Shown here: positions 1 through 7,280 of the stretch, piece by piece
Layout of the letters: each line of letters opens with the position of its first letter
How positions within the stretch are numbered: the stretch's first letter is position 1
Assembly: GCA_965369325.1 (NCBI GenBank)
Contig: CBDUQI010000091.1
Coordinates: 1-21,059, forward strand
Reading direction: 5' to 3'
Source: CBDUQI01 sp965369325
GTDB taxonomy: Bacteria > Pseudomonadota > Gammaproteobacteria > Steroidobacterales > JBCBZW01
Length of the DNA: 21,059 nucleotides
The notes under the pieces: model-generated
The model's input: only the letters and a program-made list of their open reading frames with translations
Told to the model about the DNA's origin: nothing
Database searches by the model: none
Program-made: the position numbers and the translations under genes

Positions 1-357
1 GATAACGACGGCGACATCGATATTTTCTTGTGGAGCAGCGAAGCGGAAAACGGCGGTCGCCTGTTTCGAAACGACCACAGCGGCAACAACTTTATTACCG
101 TGCACTTGCGCGGATTGCCGCCGAACACCTACGCGGCGGGTGCGCGGGTACACCTCACCGTTAGCGGCGAGATACAAATGCGAGAGCTCACGGTCGGCAG
201 CAATTTTGTATCGCAGAATCCGCTTGAGGCTGTGTTTGGTATCGGCCAGGCGGCCCAGGTGGACGCGCTGACGGTGCAATGGCCGGACGGTCAGCGCACA
301 GACCTGGGTGTGGTGAGCGCCAATCAGCGAGTACTGATCGAACACCCGGCGCTATAG
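1..357 (+). CDS. FG-GAP/ASPIC-UnbV domain protein, C-terminal part (5' end outside window)
   Basis: The reading frame is open from base 1, so this is the last 118 residues of a larger protein. It begins with DNDGDID, an acidic calcium-binding loop typical of FG-GAP/VCBS beta-propeller repeats. An ASPIC/UnbV-type module follows: the RLFRNDHSGNNFITVHL stretch, a GARV turn, and the VQWPDGQ motif near the C-terminus. Such proteins are usually exported or cell-surface proteins built from repeated FG-GAP blades; their biochemical role is mostly unknown. It ends 3 nt before the stop of the convergent hydrolase gene, so the two 3' ends almost touch and no terminator fits between them. Family assignment is firm; function is unknown. 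Confidence 0.8.
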   Translation, partial: DNDGDIDIFLWSSEAENGGRLFRNDHSGNNFITVHLRGLPPNTYAAGARVHLTVSGEIQMRELTVGSNFVSQNPLEAVFGIGQAAQVDALTVQWPDGQRTDLGVVSANQRVLIEHPAL

Positions 358-360
358 TCG

Positions 361-1812
361 TCATCGAGGTGTGTTGAATAGTGCGATATCCCGTTGCAGA
401 GCAAGGTCAAAGCCGGCGCGCACGTGGCCTTGCGAAAACCAGGTGTGCTCGCTCACCTGCAGGCTATGCGTGTTGCCACGGTACTCGTGGGGCGTGCACT
501 CGCCACCGGCCAGGTTTACCCGGGCACACAGATCCCGGTTCCAGTGCGGTGGCGAGTAGAAATCCCGATCGGAGTAGTGCAGCGCCAATGGTTGCATCAG
601 CAGGTGCGGACTGTCATAGCCGCCCACATTGTTCAGCGCGCGCTGCACACGCGCATCGTGTACAACGCGCAGTCCATCGCCATCTGAGGTTTCAATCCGG
701 TAGTGCGCCTGCTCGATATCCTGCACGTGCGCATTCAGCGTGGTGTACATCTCATCCAGTTTGACCTGGACCGCGGCTTTGACGGTCGGTAAATGCCATT
801 GATCATGCTGCCAGGTCCATGCGTATTCGTCGGGCGTGCCTATCCAGTCTGGCGGATAACCGAAGACGAAAAAGGGATTCACACGGCCGTCCTCGCCGAT
901 GGCCGTGCCGTTCCAGGTGCCATCGCCCGAGACGAACGCCTGAGTTGTGCGTTGCATCGGATAATAGGTTTCAAGCTGGAGGACACGAGGCGCGAATGTG
1001 CCCGACCAAATGGAGGTGGCGGAAACGTGCCGGTCTAGTGTCGATCCTGCCGAAGCCACCGCCGTTGTGATCAAGGCAACGTCGCCGCCTTGCGAATGGC
1101 CCATCAGATACAGCCGTGCGGGGTCTGCCCGCAACGATGAACCTGCGAAAGACTCCGAGAATACGCTCAGGTCACCGAGTGCAGCGATTAGATTCAAGGT
1201 GTCGATCGCGTACAGGGCTGGGCTGAGGTAACTGCCGTTGTCCCATCGCGCCATGTCTAAAATGCCATCCGCAGGTGCCCCATCGAAGGTCCCGTGGCCA
1301 CGATATCCCGGTGAGAAAACCAAAAAACCGGCTTGCATAAAGCGATCAACAATCTGCTCGTACTCTGAGCCATCGAGGTGGAAAAAATCATAGTCAGGCG
1401 CGGCGTCGATGCCGATCCAGCCGTGCAGGAATACGACCACCGGGTAGCCGCTGCGCGGCATGCGCGTGGCCGGTATGTCAACACGGGCGTACACGCGCAA
1501 TCCATCCGAGCAGTACGATGCCACCCGTGGCGGTGAGTGAGTAGTGGCGTGCGGTAACGCGCCTTGGTAGCGTAGTTGCGCATCGTAGGGTCGGGCGCGA
1601 AGGTGCGAGACCGAGAGCACTTCGATCGATGCCAACGTGGTGGCCGACCGTGTGTTTTCGCTAGTGCACGTGCCTGGAGTAGACGTGGCGAGGTGTGTGC
1701 AGCCTGCACCGAGCACACAGCAGGCCATCGTGGTGAGCCCCCACAGCGCAAGGCGGCACTTGCGGCCACCGCTGTCTCCGGGTATCGGAGGCTTACCACT
1801 TGTTGCGCGCAA
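361..1812 (-). CDS. Putative lipoprotein alpha/beta hydrolase
   Basis: This is a serine hydrolase of the alpha/beta fold, probably an esterase or peptidase-like enzyme of unknown substrate. With the TTG start at 1812 (483 aa) a basic n-region (GRKCR) precedes a hydrophobic stretch ending LGAGC, an imperfect lipobox with Cys38. An ATG at 1728 also lies in frame (455 aa) but would lose the charged n-region, so I prefer TTG; the choice is uncertain. An oxyanion-hole HG lies in VVVFLHGW (about residue 130) and the nucleophile elbow is GHSQGG (Ser240). The likely acid is in HYSDRD (about 415-417) and the likely His in GNTHS (about 449). The open frame extends upstream to 2121 but there overlaps the cupin gene and has no coding character. 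It lies 142 bp downstream of the cupin gene on the same strand, so co-transcription is possible. Confidence 0.72.
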   Translation of the reverse strand: MRATSGKPPIPGDSGGRKCRLALWGLTTMACCVLGAGCTHLATSTPGTCTSENTRSATTLASIEVLSVSHLRARPYDAQLRYQGALPHATTHSPPRVASYCSDGLRVYARVDIPATRMPRSGYPVVVFLHGWIGIDAAPDYDFFHLDGSEYEQIVDRFMQAGFLVFSPGYRGHGTFDGAPADGILDMARWDNGSYLSPALYAIDTLNLIAALGDLSVFSESFAGSSLRADPARLYLMGHSQGGDVALITTAVASAGSTLDRHVSATSIWSGTFAPRVLQLETYYPMQRTTQAFVSGDGTWNGTAIGEDGRVNPFFVFGYPPDWIGTPDEYAWTWQHDQWHLPTVKAAVQVKLDEMYTTLNAHVQDIEQAHYRIETSDGDGLRVVHDARVQRALNNVGGYDSPHLLMQPLALHYSDRDFYSPPHWNRDLCARVNLAGGECTPHEYRGNTHSLQVSEHTWFSQGHVRAGFDLALQRDIALFNTPR

Positions 1813-1954
1813 TACGTAGGATGTCCACCGGCGCCTCGGGGCCGGCAACCCCTTTGAGTTTGCAAAACGCGCGAGGTACTCGCCTATCGTTGCCGTCGCT
1901 TCTCTCGTCACCTTTTGGTAGGTTCCTCGCGGAGGCTGCGTTTGAGCACCGTGA

Positions 1955-3010
1955 TCACGCCCGGACCCCTTTAGCGAGTGCGAGTTTTGCGGCCTTGGGG
2001 TGATTGCTGCCGCGCACGATGTGTGCGATCGCGGTCTGCGATCCGTTGTTGACAAGTTGTCTTGGTGTGCCGATGGGGACGGTAAAGACATCGCCGGCGG
2101 TGAGCTCGCAGCTGCCATCATCCAGCTTCAGCCGTAGGGTGCCAGCATGCATCATGATCACTTCCTCCTCTTGCCGAGTATGGCGATGCGTGTGGCTCGC
2201 AGGAGCAACTGCAAGTCGCCTGAGCTGAAAGCCATGTGGCCAATTGAGCGGAGCTTCGCAGATATTCTCATCGGGGCACGCGGCCCCGATCAACGGTTGT
2301 TCGAGGAGGGCACCGTGCGCCAGCAACACGCTATCGGATCCCAGTTGCGGCTCTGAAAACCGTACCACGCATTGCTCCAGATCGGCGCCGGTCATGCTGC
2401 GTAGGCCGGCAGCCTGTTCCGGCGAAGGTACTTGCAACGGCTTTCGCCCGTCGGGGATTGCCTGCCCCTTGGTGGTATCGATCAAACTGCCATCGTCCAA
2501 CAATATCAAACCGAACTTAGTGGCCTGCTCGAACACGTACCTGGCCCACATCACCCTGCCAGGGTCGTCGCCGCCGAGTGCTGCGAACATGAAGCCGACC
2601 TCATCGCCAATGTTCTCGAAGCCACGAAACACATTGGTTGGGATTGAGATAGTGTCGCCTCGCAGTAGTTCGACGGTGCCGTCATCTGCGTTCTCGCCGA
2701 GGTGAAACGCCCAGCGGCCGCGATGAACGATGAATACCTCGGCCGTTTCATGGCTGTGCTGGGAATTCACGCATCCGGGGGGCTGTCGGGTGGCGCCGAT
2801 GTTGAAACCGTGCGCGAGATCGATATGCACATGCTGTTCCGGGTTTTCTGAAACCCCGGGGCCGATGATGGTGAAGTTTTCCTTCTCGGTGCTTCCGGGG
2901 GTGCGAGTGTCCACAAACGCCGTGGTACACGGTTTCAGATGGGTGTAGCGTACAAGTCGATCCGCCAATTCTGGGGGCAGGTCCCCGGCCGGGTGGGTGG
3001 TTTCGAGCAT
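1955..3010 (-). CDS. Bicupin domain protein
   Basis: This 351-aa protein has two cupin beta-barrels, the architecture of gentisate dioxygenase, oxalate decarboxylase and related metal-dependent enzymes. The N-terminal cupin carries HSHETAE (His85, His87, Glu91) followed by a second motif PTNVFRGFEN. The C-terminal cupin carries HRHTRQE (His275, His277, Glu281) followed by PIGTPRQLVN. In both domains the position normally held by the fourth metal ligand, a His in motif 2, is Arg (Arg129 and Arg317). Each site therefore has at most a two-His/one-carboxylate set. There is no signal peptide, so it is probably cytoplasmic. The substrate cannot be told; dioxygenase, isomerase and binding-protein roles are all open. 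The start ATG at 3010 is the first Met of the conserved frame. Confidence 0.75.
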   Translation of the reverse strand: MLETTHPAGDLPPELADRLVRYTHLKPCTTAFVDTRTPGSTEKENFTIIGPGVSENPEQHVHIDLAHGFNIGATRQPPGCVNSQHSHETAEVFIVHRGRWAFHLGENADDGTVELLRGDTISIPTNVFRGFENIGDEVGFMFAALGGDDPGRVMWARYVFEQATKFGLILLDDGSLIDTTKGQAIPDGRKPLQVPSPEQAAGLRSMTGADLEQCVVRFSEPQLGSDSVLLAHGALLEQPLIGAACPDENICEAPLNWPHGFQLRRLAVAPASHTHRHTRQEEEVIMMHAGTLRLKLDDGSCELTAGDVFTVPIGTPRQLVNNGSQTAIAHIVRGSNHPKAAKLALAKGVRA

Positions 3011-3048
3011 GGTTGGGCAGCCTGCCGTACGCTACAATCAAGTCAAAT

Positions 3049-3150
3049 GTACTTCGAATGCAAATTGATTTCAACTGGGGACGCAAGCGTTTATCTGCTC
3101 GCTCTAGGCGGCGAGCGAGAGCGGGCGCCCATGATACGCATTCGAAGTAC
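3049..3150. repeat. Inverted repeat pair (13 bp perfect) enclosing an inner hairpin
   Basis: GTACTTCGAATGC at 3049-3061 is matched by its exact reverse complement GCATTCGAAGTAC at 3138-3150, with 76 bp between. Inside lies a second stem, CTCGCTC (3098-3104) with GAGCGAG (3113-3119). No target-site duplication flanks the arms and no other copy occurs in the window. It could be a paired operator, a small structured RNA or a miniature palindromic element; the sequence does not decide. Confidence 0.6.
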
Positions 3151-3255
3151 GCCTGCTTTGGATAAGCCATATGCCGGGTCTCGAGAAGGGACGGGATCGG
3201 TGCCTCATCCGAGGCGTTCGAACGCGTTGGGCTTTCACGGTGGCAACGGCGCTAG

Positions 3256-3298
3256 AATCCGCTTGCGGACGCCACCTGGATCGAGTAACAAGCGGATT
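3256..3298. repeat. 10-bp perfect inverted repeat upstream of an orphan ribosome-binding site
   Basis: AATCCGCTTG (3256-3265) and CAAGCGGATT (3289-3298) are exact reverse complements with a 23-nt loop. Only 3 nt later comes AAGGAG, so in RNA this would be a hairpin immediately ahead of a translation start. Confidence 0.5.
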
Positions 3299-3460
3299 TA
3301 TAAGGAGTTAGCTTGATCTCTCATCGCGCCGGCCCCCGCAACCTGTAGGTTCGCTGGAGGCTGGCAGCCTCAAAATTTCTGCTCGCGTTTCGGCGTCAAC
3401 GTTTCTGCATTGGTCGGTAACTGATAACCTAGCTAATTACTCACCGATACGTGGATTGCA

Positions 3461-4765
3461 ATGAGCACGCAGCTAAGTTTTTTCCCGAAAAACACCTCTA
3501 AAAACAAAAACACGACTGACAAGACCCGTGCTGCAAGATCGGGGACGTTTATTGACAATATGAAGCTGCCCGTGCATCGCTGGTTTCGCTACTCGGCCGG
3601 GTTTTCCGCAGAGTGGGTCGCCAGCGAAGTTGTGAACCGTGTCCCTGATCCAGCGCAGAGGATATTTCTAGACCCATTCGCGGGTAGCGGAACGGCGCCG
3701 TTAGCGGCTGCGAGTGTTGGCATGCGCGCTTATGGATTTGAGTCACATCCATTTATTTTTCGAGTAGCCCGGGCCAAACAGGTGCGATGCTCGGACACTG
3801 ATCGGTTGAGAGAACTGGCTGAGAAGATCGTCTCCGATGCGAAAGGCAACGAGTCAATCAAGCCACAGACCGAGTCCCCGTTGTTGTTGAAATGTTATGA
3901 CCCCGCCGCCTTGGTTCGGCTGGAGGCAATGCGGGATGCGTACCTTTGTTCGAAGACGGATGATGAGGTTTGGGAATTAATCTGGCTTGCCTTAACTGCC
4001 ATTCTTAGGGTGTGCAGTGGCGTCGGAACGGCACAGTGGCAATATGTGTTGCCTAACAAGTCGAAGGCAAAAGTGTCAGAGCCTTATAGTGCATTTTTGG
4101 AGAAAATAGACCAGCTTATTTCGGATACCCAAGACGTTGCGGCGCTTGGCTGGAATACCGCGAAAATGTTGCTTACCGATGCCCGAAATCCGCAATTCGA
4201 TACGCATAAAGTTGATCTGGTTGTGACGTCACCGCCGTACCCTAACAATTATGATTATGCGGATGCTACCCGATTGGAGATGACGTTCTGGCAGGAGATT
4301 TCCAGTTGGGGCGATCTTCAGTCCGCCGTACGGCACCTGCTCATTCGATCGTGTTCGCAACATTCTGCCGCCGAAAAACTGCAATTGGACGAACTTCTAT
4401 GCGACCCACTGATCGACCCTATTAAGGATGAAATCTCAGCTGTCTGTCGAGAGTTAGAAAAGGTTCGTCTGACCAGAGGGGGGCGAAAAACCTACCATAC
4501 GATGATTGCCGCATACTTTATTGATTTGGCTGGCGTTTGGCGCGCTTTGCGCCGAGTGACCACTGAAAATGCGCAGATTTGTTTTGTTATCGGGGACTCC
4601 GCACCCTACGGCGTGTACGTGCCCGTTGATGAGTGGCTGGGCACTCTAGCGCTGTCGGCCGGATACGCCTCATTTTCGTTCGAGAAGATTCGTGACAGAA
4701 ACATTAAGTGGAAAAACCGCAAGCACCGAGTGCCCCTGAAGGAAGGGAGGCTGTGGGTTGAGTAG
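3461..4765 (+). CDS. DNA methyltransferase of a restriction-modification system (TSPPY type)
   Basis: This 434-aa protein probably transfers a methyl group from S-adenosylmethionine to an exocyclic amino group (N4-cytosine or N6-adenine) and so protects host DNA from the adjacent nuclease. Motif I is DPFAGSGT at residues 71-78, preceded by FRYSAGFS, which could be motif X. The catalytic motif IV is TSPPY at 256-260. About 180 residues separate I from IV; this order (X, I, then IV) and spacing resemble alpha-type enzymes with the target-recognition region in between. TSPPY favours N4-cytosine but does not prove it. The first 30 residues are Lys/Thr/Asn-rich and probably disordered. The start ATG lacks a strong ribosome-binding site. 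Base composition is lower in GC than the flanks, which suggests horizontal acquisition. Confidence 0.85.
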   Translation: MSTQLSFFPKNTSKNKNTTDKTRAARSGTFIDNMKLPVHRWFRYSAGFSAEWVASEVVNRVPDPAQRIFLDPFAGSGTAPLAAASVGMRAYGFESHPFIFRVARAKQVRCSDTDRLRELAEKIVSDAKGNESIKPQTESPLLLKCYDPAALVRLEAMRDAYLCSKTDDEVWELIWLALTAILRVCSGVGTAQWQYVLPNKSKAKVSEPYSAFLEKIDQLISDTQDVAALGWNTAKMLLTDARNPQFDTHKVDLVVTSPPYPNNYDYADATRLEMTFWQEISSWGDLQSAVRHLLIRSCSQHSAAEKLQLDELLCDPLIDPIKDEISAVCRELEKVRLTRGGRKTYHTMIAAYFIDLAGVWRALRRVTTENAQICFVIGDSAPYGVYVPVDEWLGTLALSAGYASFSFEKIRDRNIKWKNRKHRVPLKEGRLWVE

Positions 4766-4859
4766 TGGCGTCACCGGATCTGGTTCAGGGTCAAGCATTG
4801 GGTTGGTATCGTAAGCGATGTCTCGCGCGTTATCGAGAGCGCCCGAAAAGGAATACTAA

Positions 4860-5723
4860 TTGGCCGCTTCACCGTCGCATAAGTTTGGACAAATAGTCGG
4901 TAATCTCCTTGAGGAAATCATGCTGCCGTTGCTGCGTGATTTCTGCGCGAATCGAGATTTGTACTTGGATAGTCAGGGGCCAAGAAAACCCGCGAGACCG
5001 GGGAAAAAGGTCACATGGGAGGACAAATACGGCAACGTCCATGATTTAGATTTCGTGATCGAACGTAATGGTTCGAAGACGAAAATTGGCCGACCGGCTG
5101 CATTTATTGAGGCTGCGTGGCGGCGATATACGAAGCACTCGAGAAATAAGGCTCAGGAGATACAAGGGGCAGTGCTCCCAGTTGCGGAAAGTTACCCGTG
5201 GGACCGACCGTTTCTAGGTTCCGTGCTCGCAGGTGTGTTTACCGATGGCTCGCTGAACCAAATGCGCTCCGTTGGATTCAAGGTCTTAATGTTTCCTTAC
5301 GAAACAATTGTGGCCGCGTTCGAATCGGTTGGGATTGATATTGAGTTTAACGAGCAAACGCCTGTCGAGACGTTTGAGGTAACGATTGGAAACATTGAAG
5401 CGCTGGAAGACTCATCACGCGAGCTGTTGAAAGCGAATCTGGTTTGTTCGAACCAAGAATCGATAGATCAATTTCTTCAGTGTTTAAGTCGAGCACTGGA
5501 CCGGGTGGTTGATGAAATACTCGTCGTGCCGCTGGTTGGGTCAGATCATCAGTTTCGGTCGATTGTCGAGGCTCTGGACTTCGTTAATGGTAATGATGAG
5601 TCTGGGCGTGGGGGAGTGTTTAAAAAGTACGAAGTAATTGTTCGCTACTCGAATGGCGAGGAGATCAACGCAACATTTTCAGACAAAAAGGAAGTTCGGA
5701 AGTTTTTGCAGTACGTTGGATAG
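4860..5723 (+). CDS. Putative type II restriction endonuclease (partner of the methyltransferase)
   Basis: This 287-aa protein lies 94 bp after the methyltransferase on the same strand. The start is TTG, preceded by AAAAGGA at a suitable distance; no better start is visible. The N-terminal half looks nuclease-like: KFGQIVGNLLEE, then HDLDFVIE (Asp62/Asp64), then AFIEAAWRRYTKHSRNK (Glu84, Lys92/Lys97). This could be a PD-(D/E)XK active site in which the usual E-x-K is replaced by E-A-A with a displaced lysine. The C-terminal half (about residues 180-287) has no motif I recognise and may bind DNA. The endonuclease role is inferred mainly from linkage and the D...E...K pattern. AT-rich codon use matches the methyltransferase, so the two were probably acquired together. 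Confidence 0.62.
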   Translation: MAASPSHKFGQIVGNLLEEIMLPLLRDFCANRDLYLDSQGPRKPARPGKKVTWEDKYGNVHDLDFVIERNGSKTKIGRPAAFIEAAWRRYTKHSRNKAQEIQGAVLPVAESYPWDRPFLGSVLAGVFTDGSLNQMRSVGFKVLMFPYETIVAAFESVGIDIEFNEQTPVETFEVTIGNIEALEDSSRELLKANLVCSNQESIDQFLQCLSRALDRVVDEILVVPLVGSDHQFRSIVEALDFVNGNDESGRGGVFKKYEVIVRYSNGEEINATFSDKKEVRKFLQYVG

Positions 5724-5810
5724 CAGCCGCGCTGAGTGACTAATCATGCCTTGACCATCGATTGGTGCTCCATAGTTGAAAAAATCTTGTAACTCCATTA
5801 AGGAAGACGG

Positions 5811-6371
5811 ATGCTAAGTGGATTAGCCAAGCTAATTCTAAAAATGGGCGGTTGGACACTGGAAGGTAGTGTGCCGGACGTGCCAAAGGCTGTCATCATC
5901 GCGGCGCCTCATACGTCGAATTGGGATGCGTTTTGGGCGTTGACCTACGTGGTCGCTACACGTAACAGCGTTCATTTTTTCGCAAAGCACTCGCTGTTTT
6001 GGTTCCCACTCGGGACTTTACTCAGCCGTCTGGGTGGCATTCCGCTTGACCGCTCTGAAGCAACATCTGCCGTCCAGCAAGCCGTCGATATGTTCAAGTC
6101 GCAGGAGTCGTTTTACTTCGCGCTGGCACCTGAGGGCACTCGCAGCCTTGCAAACGGGTGGAAATCTGGCTTCTATCGCATCGCACGGGAGGCGGCTGTG
6201 CCTGTATTTCTCGGCTTCATAGACTACCGTAATAAACGCATTGGCATGCAAACCCGCCTCGACCTTAGCGGTGACATTGATGCGGACCTAGAGATTTGTG
6301 CTGAATTTTACGCCGCAATTGAGGGGCGTCGCCCGGAAAAAACCAGCCCGGTCCGAATTCAAAAACAGTAA
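5811..6371 (+). CDS. PlsC-family 1-acylglycerol-3-phosphate O-acyltransferase-like protein
   Basis: This 186-aa protein belongs to the lysophospholipid acyltransferase (PlsC) superfamily, which moves an acyl chain onto a lysophospholipid or similar acceptor at the inner membrane. The catalytic block H-x4-D is HTSNWD (His34, Asp39). The acceptor-phosphate motif is GGIPLDRS (75-82) and motif III is APEGTRS (106-112), followed by SGFYRIAREAAVPVF. It is shorter than typical PlsC (about 240 aa) and lacks an N-terminal membrane anchor, resembling the small stand-alone acyltransferase variants. AAGGAAGACGG precedes the ATG and gives a good ribosome-binding site. It stands alone between the restriction cassette and the convergent O-methyltransferase. 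Confidence 0.85.
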   Translation: MLSGLAKLILKMGGWTLEGSVPDVPKAVIIAAPHTSNWDAFWALTYVVATRNSVHFFAKHSLFWFPLGTLLSRLGGIPLDRSEATSAVQQAVDMFKSQESFYFALAPEGTRSLANGWKSGFYRIAREAAVPVFLGFIDYRNKRIGMQTRLDLSGDIDADLEICAEFYAAIEGRRPEKTSPVRIQKQ

Positions 6372-6425
6372 AGCAAGTATTGATCTGCTACCTTAAAGTG
6401 AATTGGGTAAATCCGGCCAGTTTTC

Positions 6426-7088
6426 CTATCGCTTCCAGACCAGGTGGATACCATCGCCAACCGGGGCGAGATAAGCTTCTACTCGTGGATCGCGGGAAAT
6501 TTTCTCGTTCAGCGCCCGGATTGCCCGCGTGTCGTCGGTGTCGTCGTGCGGGTTGGTGACAGCGCCGTTCCACAGGGCGTTGTCGATCGCAATAACGCCG
6601 CCGGGCCGCAGCAGCGTCAAGCATTGTTCGTAGTAGCCGTCGTAGCCCGTTTTGTCTGCATCAATGAATGCAAAATCATACGACCCTGTCTCGCCGCTTT
6701 CGATCATCGCGTCCAGCGTGTCGCCGGCCGGTGCGATACGCAGGTCGATCTTGTCGGTGACGCCGGCCTCGTGCCAATATCGCTGCGCTGTCTCGGCCCA
6801 TTGTCGATTGATATCGCAGGCAACGATGCGACCCGTGGCCGGGAGCGCCAGTGCGGTGATCAAGGTGCTGTAACCGGTGAATACACCCACCTCGATGGTT
6901 CTTTGCGCCCCGAGGCAGCGCAGCAGGAAGCACATAAAGTGCCCCTGATCGCGGCCGATCTGCATGCCGGCGGCTTCGAGTTGAGCGGTTTGTTCGCGCA
7001 GACGCGCGAGTAGCGCCGGCTCCTCAGGCAGGAGCGACTCGAGGTAATCCTCAAGCGCGTGGTCGATGCGAAGGCTGTTTCTGCTCAT
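6426..7088 (-). CDS. SAM-dependent O-methyltransferase (caffeoyl-CoA OMT-like family)
   Basis: This 220-aa class I methyltransferase resembles the caffeoyl-CoA/catechol O-methyltransferase family, which uses a divalent metal to methylate vicinal hydroxyls. The SAM-binding glycine motif is EVGVFTGYST (66-75), and Asp92 in ACDIN is placed to bind the SAM ribose. FIDADK (142-147) and IDNALWNG (168-175) supply the acidic and Asn residues that hold the metal in this family. Length is normal for the family. The natural substrate of bacterial members is seldom known. It is convergent with the acyltransferase (54-bp gap) and 192 bp downstream of the cardiolipin synthase gene on the same strand. Confidence 0.88.
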   Translation of the reverse strand: MSRNSLRIDHALEDYLESLLPEEPALLARLREQTAQLEAAGMQIGRDQGHFMCFLLRCLGAQRTIEVGVFTGYSTLITALALPATGRIVACDINRQWAETAQRYWHEAGVTDKIDLRIAPAGDTLDAMIESGETGSYDFAFIDADKTGYDGYYEQCLTLLRPGGVIAIDNALWNGAVTNPHDDTDDTRAIRALNEKISRDPRVEAYLAPVGDGIHLVWKR

Positions 7089-7280
7089 ATTCGTTGGCTC
7101 GACACTAGTGATCGATTCATTTTACATCGATAGGCATCAATATATTGGCGCATAACCATGAAGATGAAAAAGTACGGTCAATCCGCCCTTGCGCGGGGCT
7201 AGTCGTCGCTTGAGCAGACCCGTAGGCTGCGAATTGCGCCTTGCCATTGGGGGGCTTCAAATCCCTTGGTGCTCGTGGCA

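Larger units (their letters stand above)
3011..3460. other. 450-bp gene-free region with inverted repeats
   Basis: No convincing gene is present. A 125-aa plus-strand frame (2939-3316) and a 140-aa minus-strand frame (2748-3170) cross it, but both run over the start of the cupin gene and show no family features. The stretch holds a 13-bp inverted repeat enclosing a smaller hairpin (3049-3150), a 10-bp inverted repeat (3256-3298), a consensus-like AAGGAG with no gene after it (3302-3307), and a short hairpin GAGGCT-GGC-AGCCTC (3357-3371) followed by AAAATTT. It separates the leftward cupin gene from the rightward restriction-modification cassette and should contain promoters for both, but none is clear by eye. 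Confidence 0.5.

Noticed and set aside
1813..2121. N-terminal extension of the hydrolase frame to 2121
   Set aside because: It overlaps the cupin coding region, lacks domain features, and precedes a clear signal-peptide-like segment that starts near 1760.
2748..3316. Two open frames crossing the cupin start (140 aa minus, 125 aa plus)
   Set aside because: They are antisense to or out of frame with the cupin gene, show no family motifs, and owe part of their length to the inverted repeat.
3357..3378. Rho-independent terminator GAGGCT-GGC-AGCCTC
   Set aside because: The stem is short, it is followed by AAAATTT instead of a T-run, and no gene ends just upstream; recorded only as part of the intergenic region.
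7240..7275. Possible tRNA 3' end or attachment site (CTTCAAATCCC)
   Set aside because: The putative T-arm stem does not pair, there is no acceptor or anticodon arm upstream, and no integrase is nearby.
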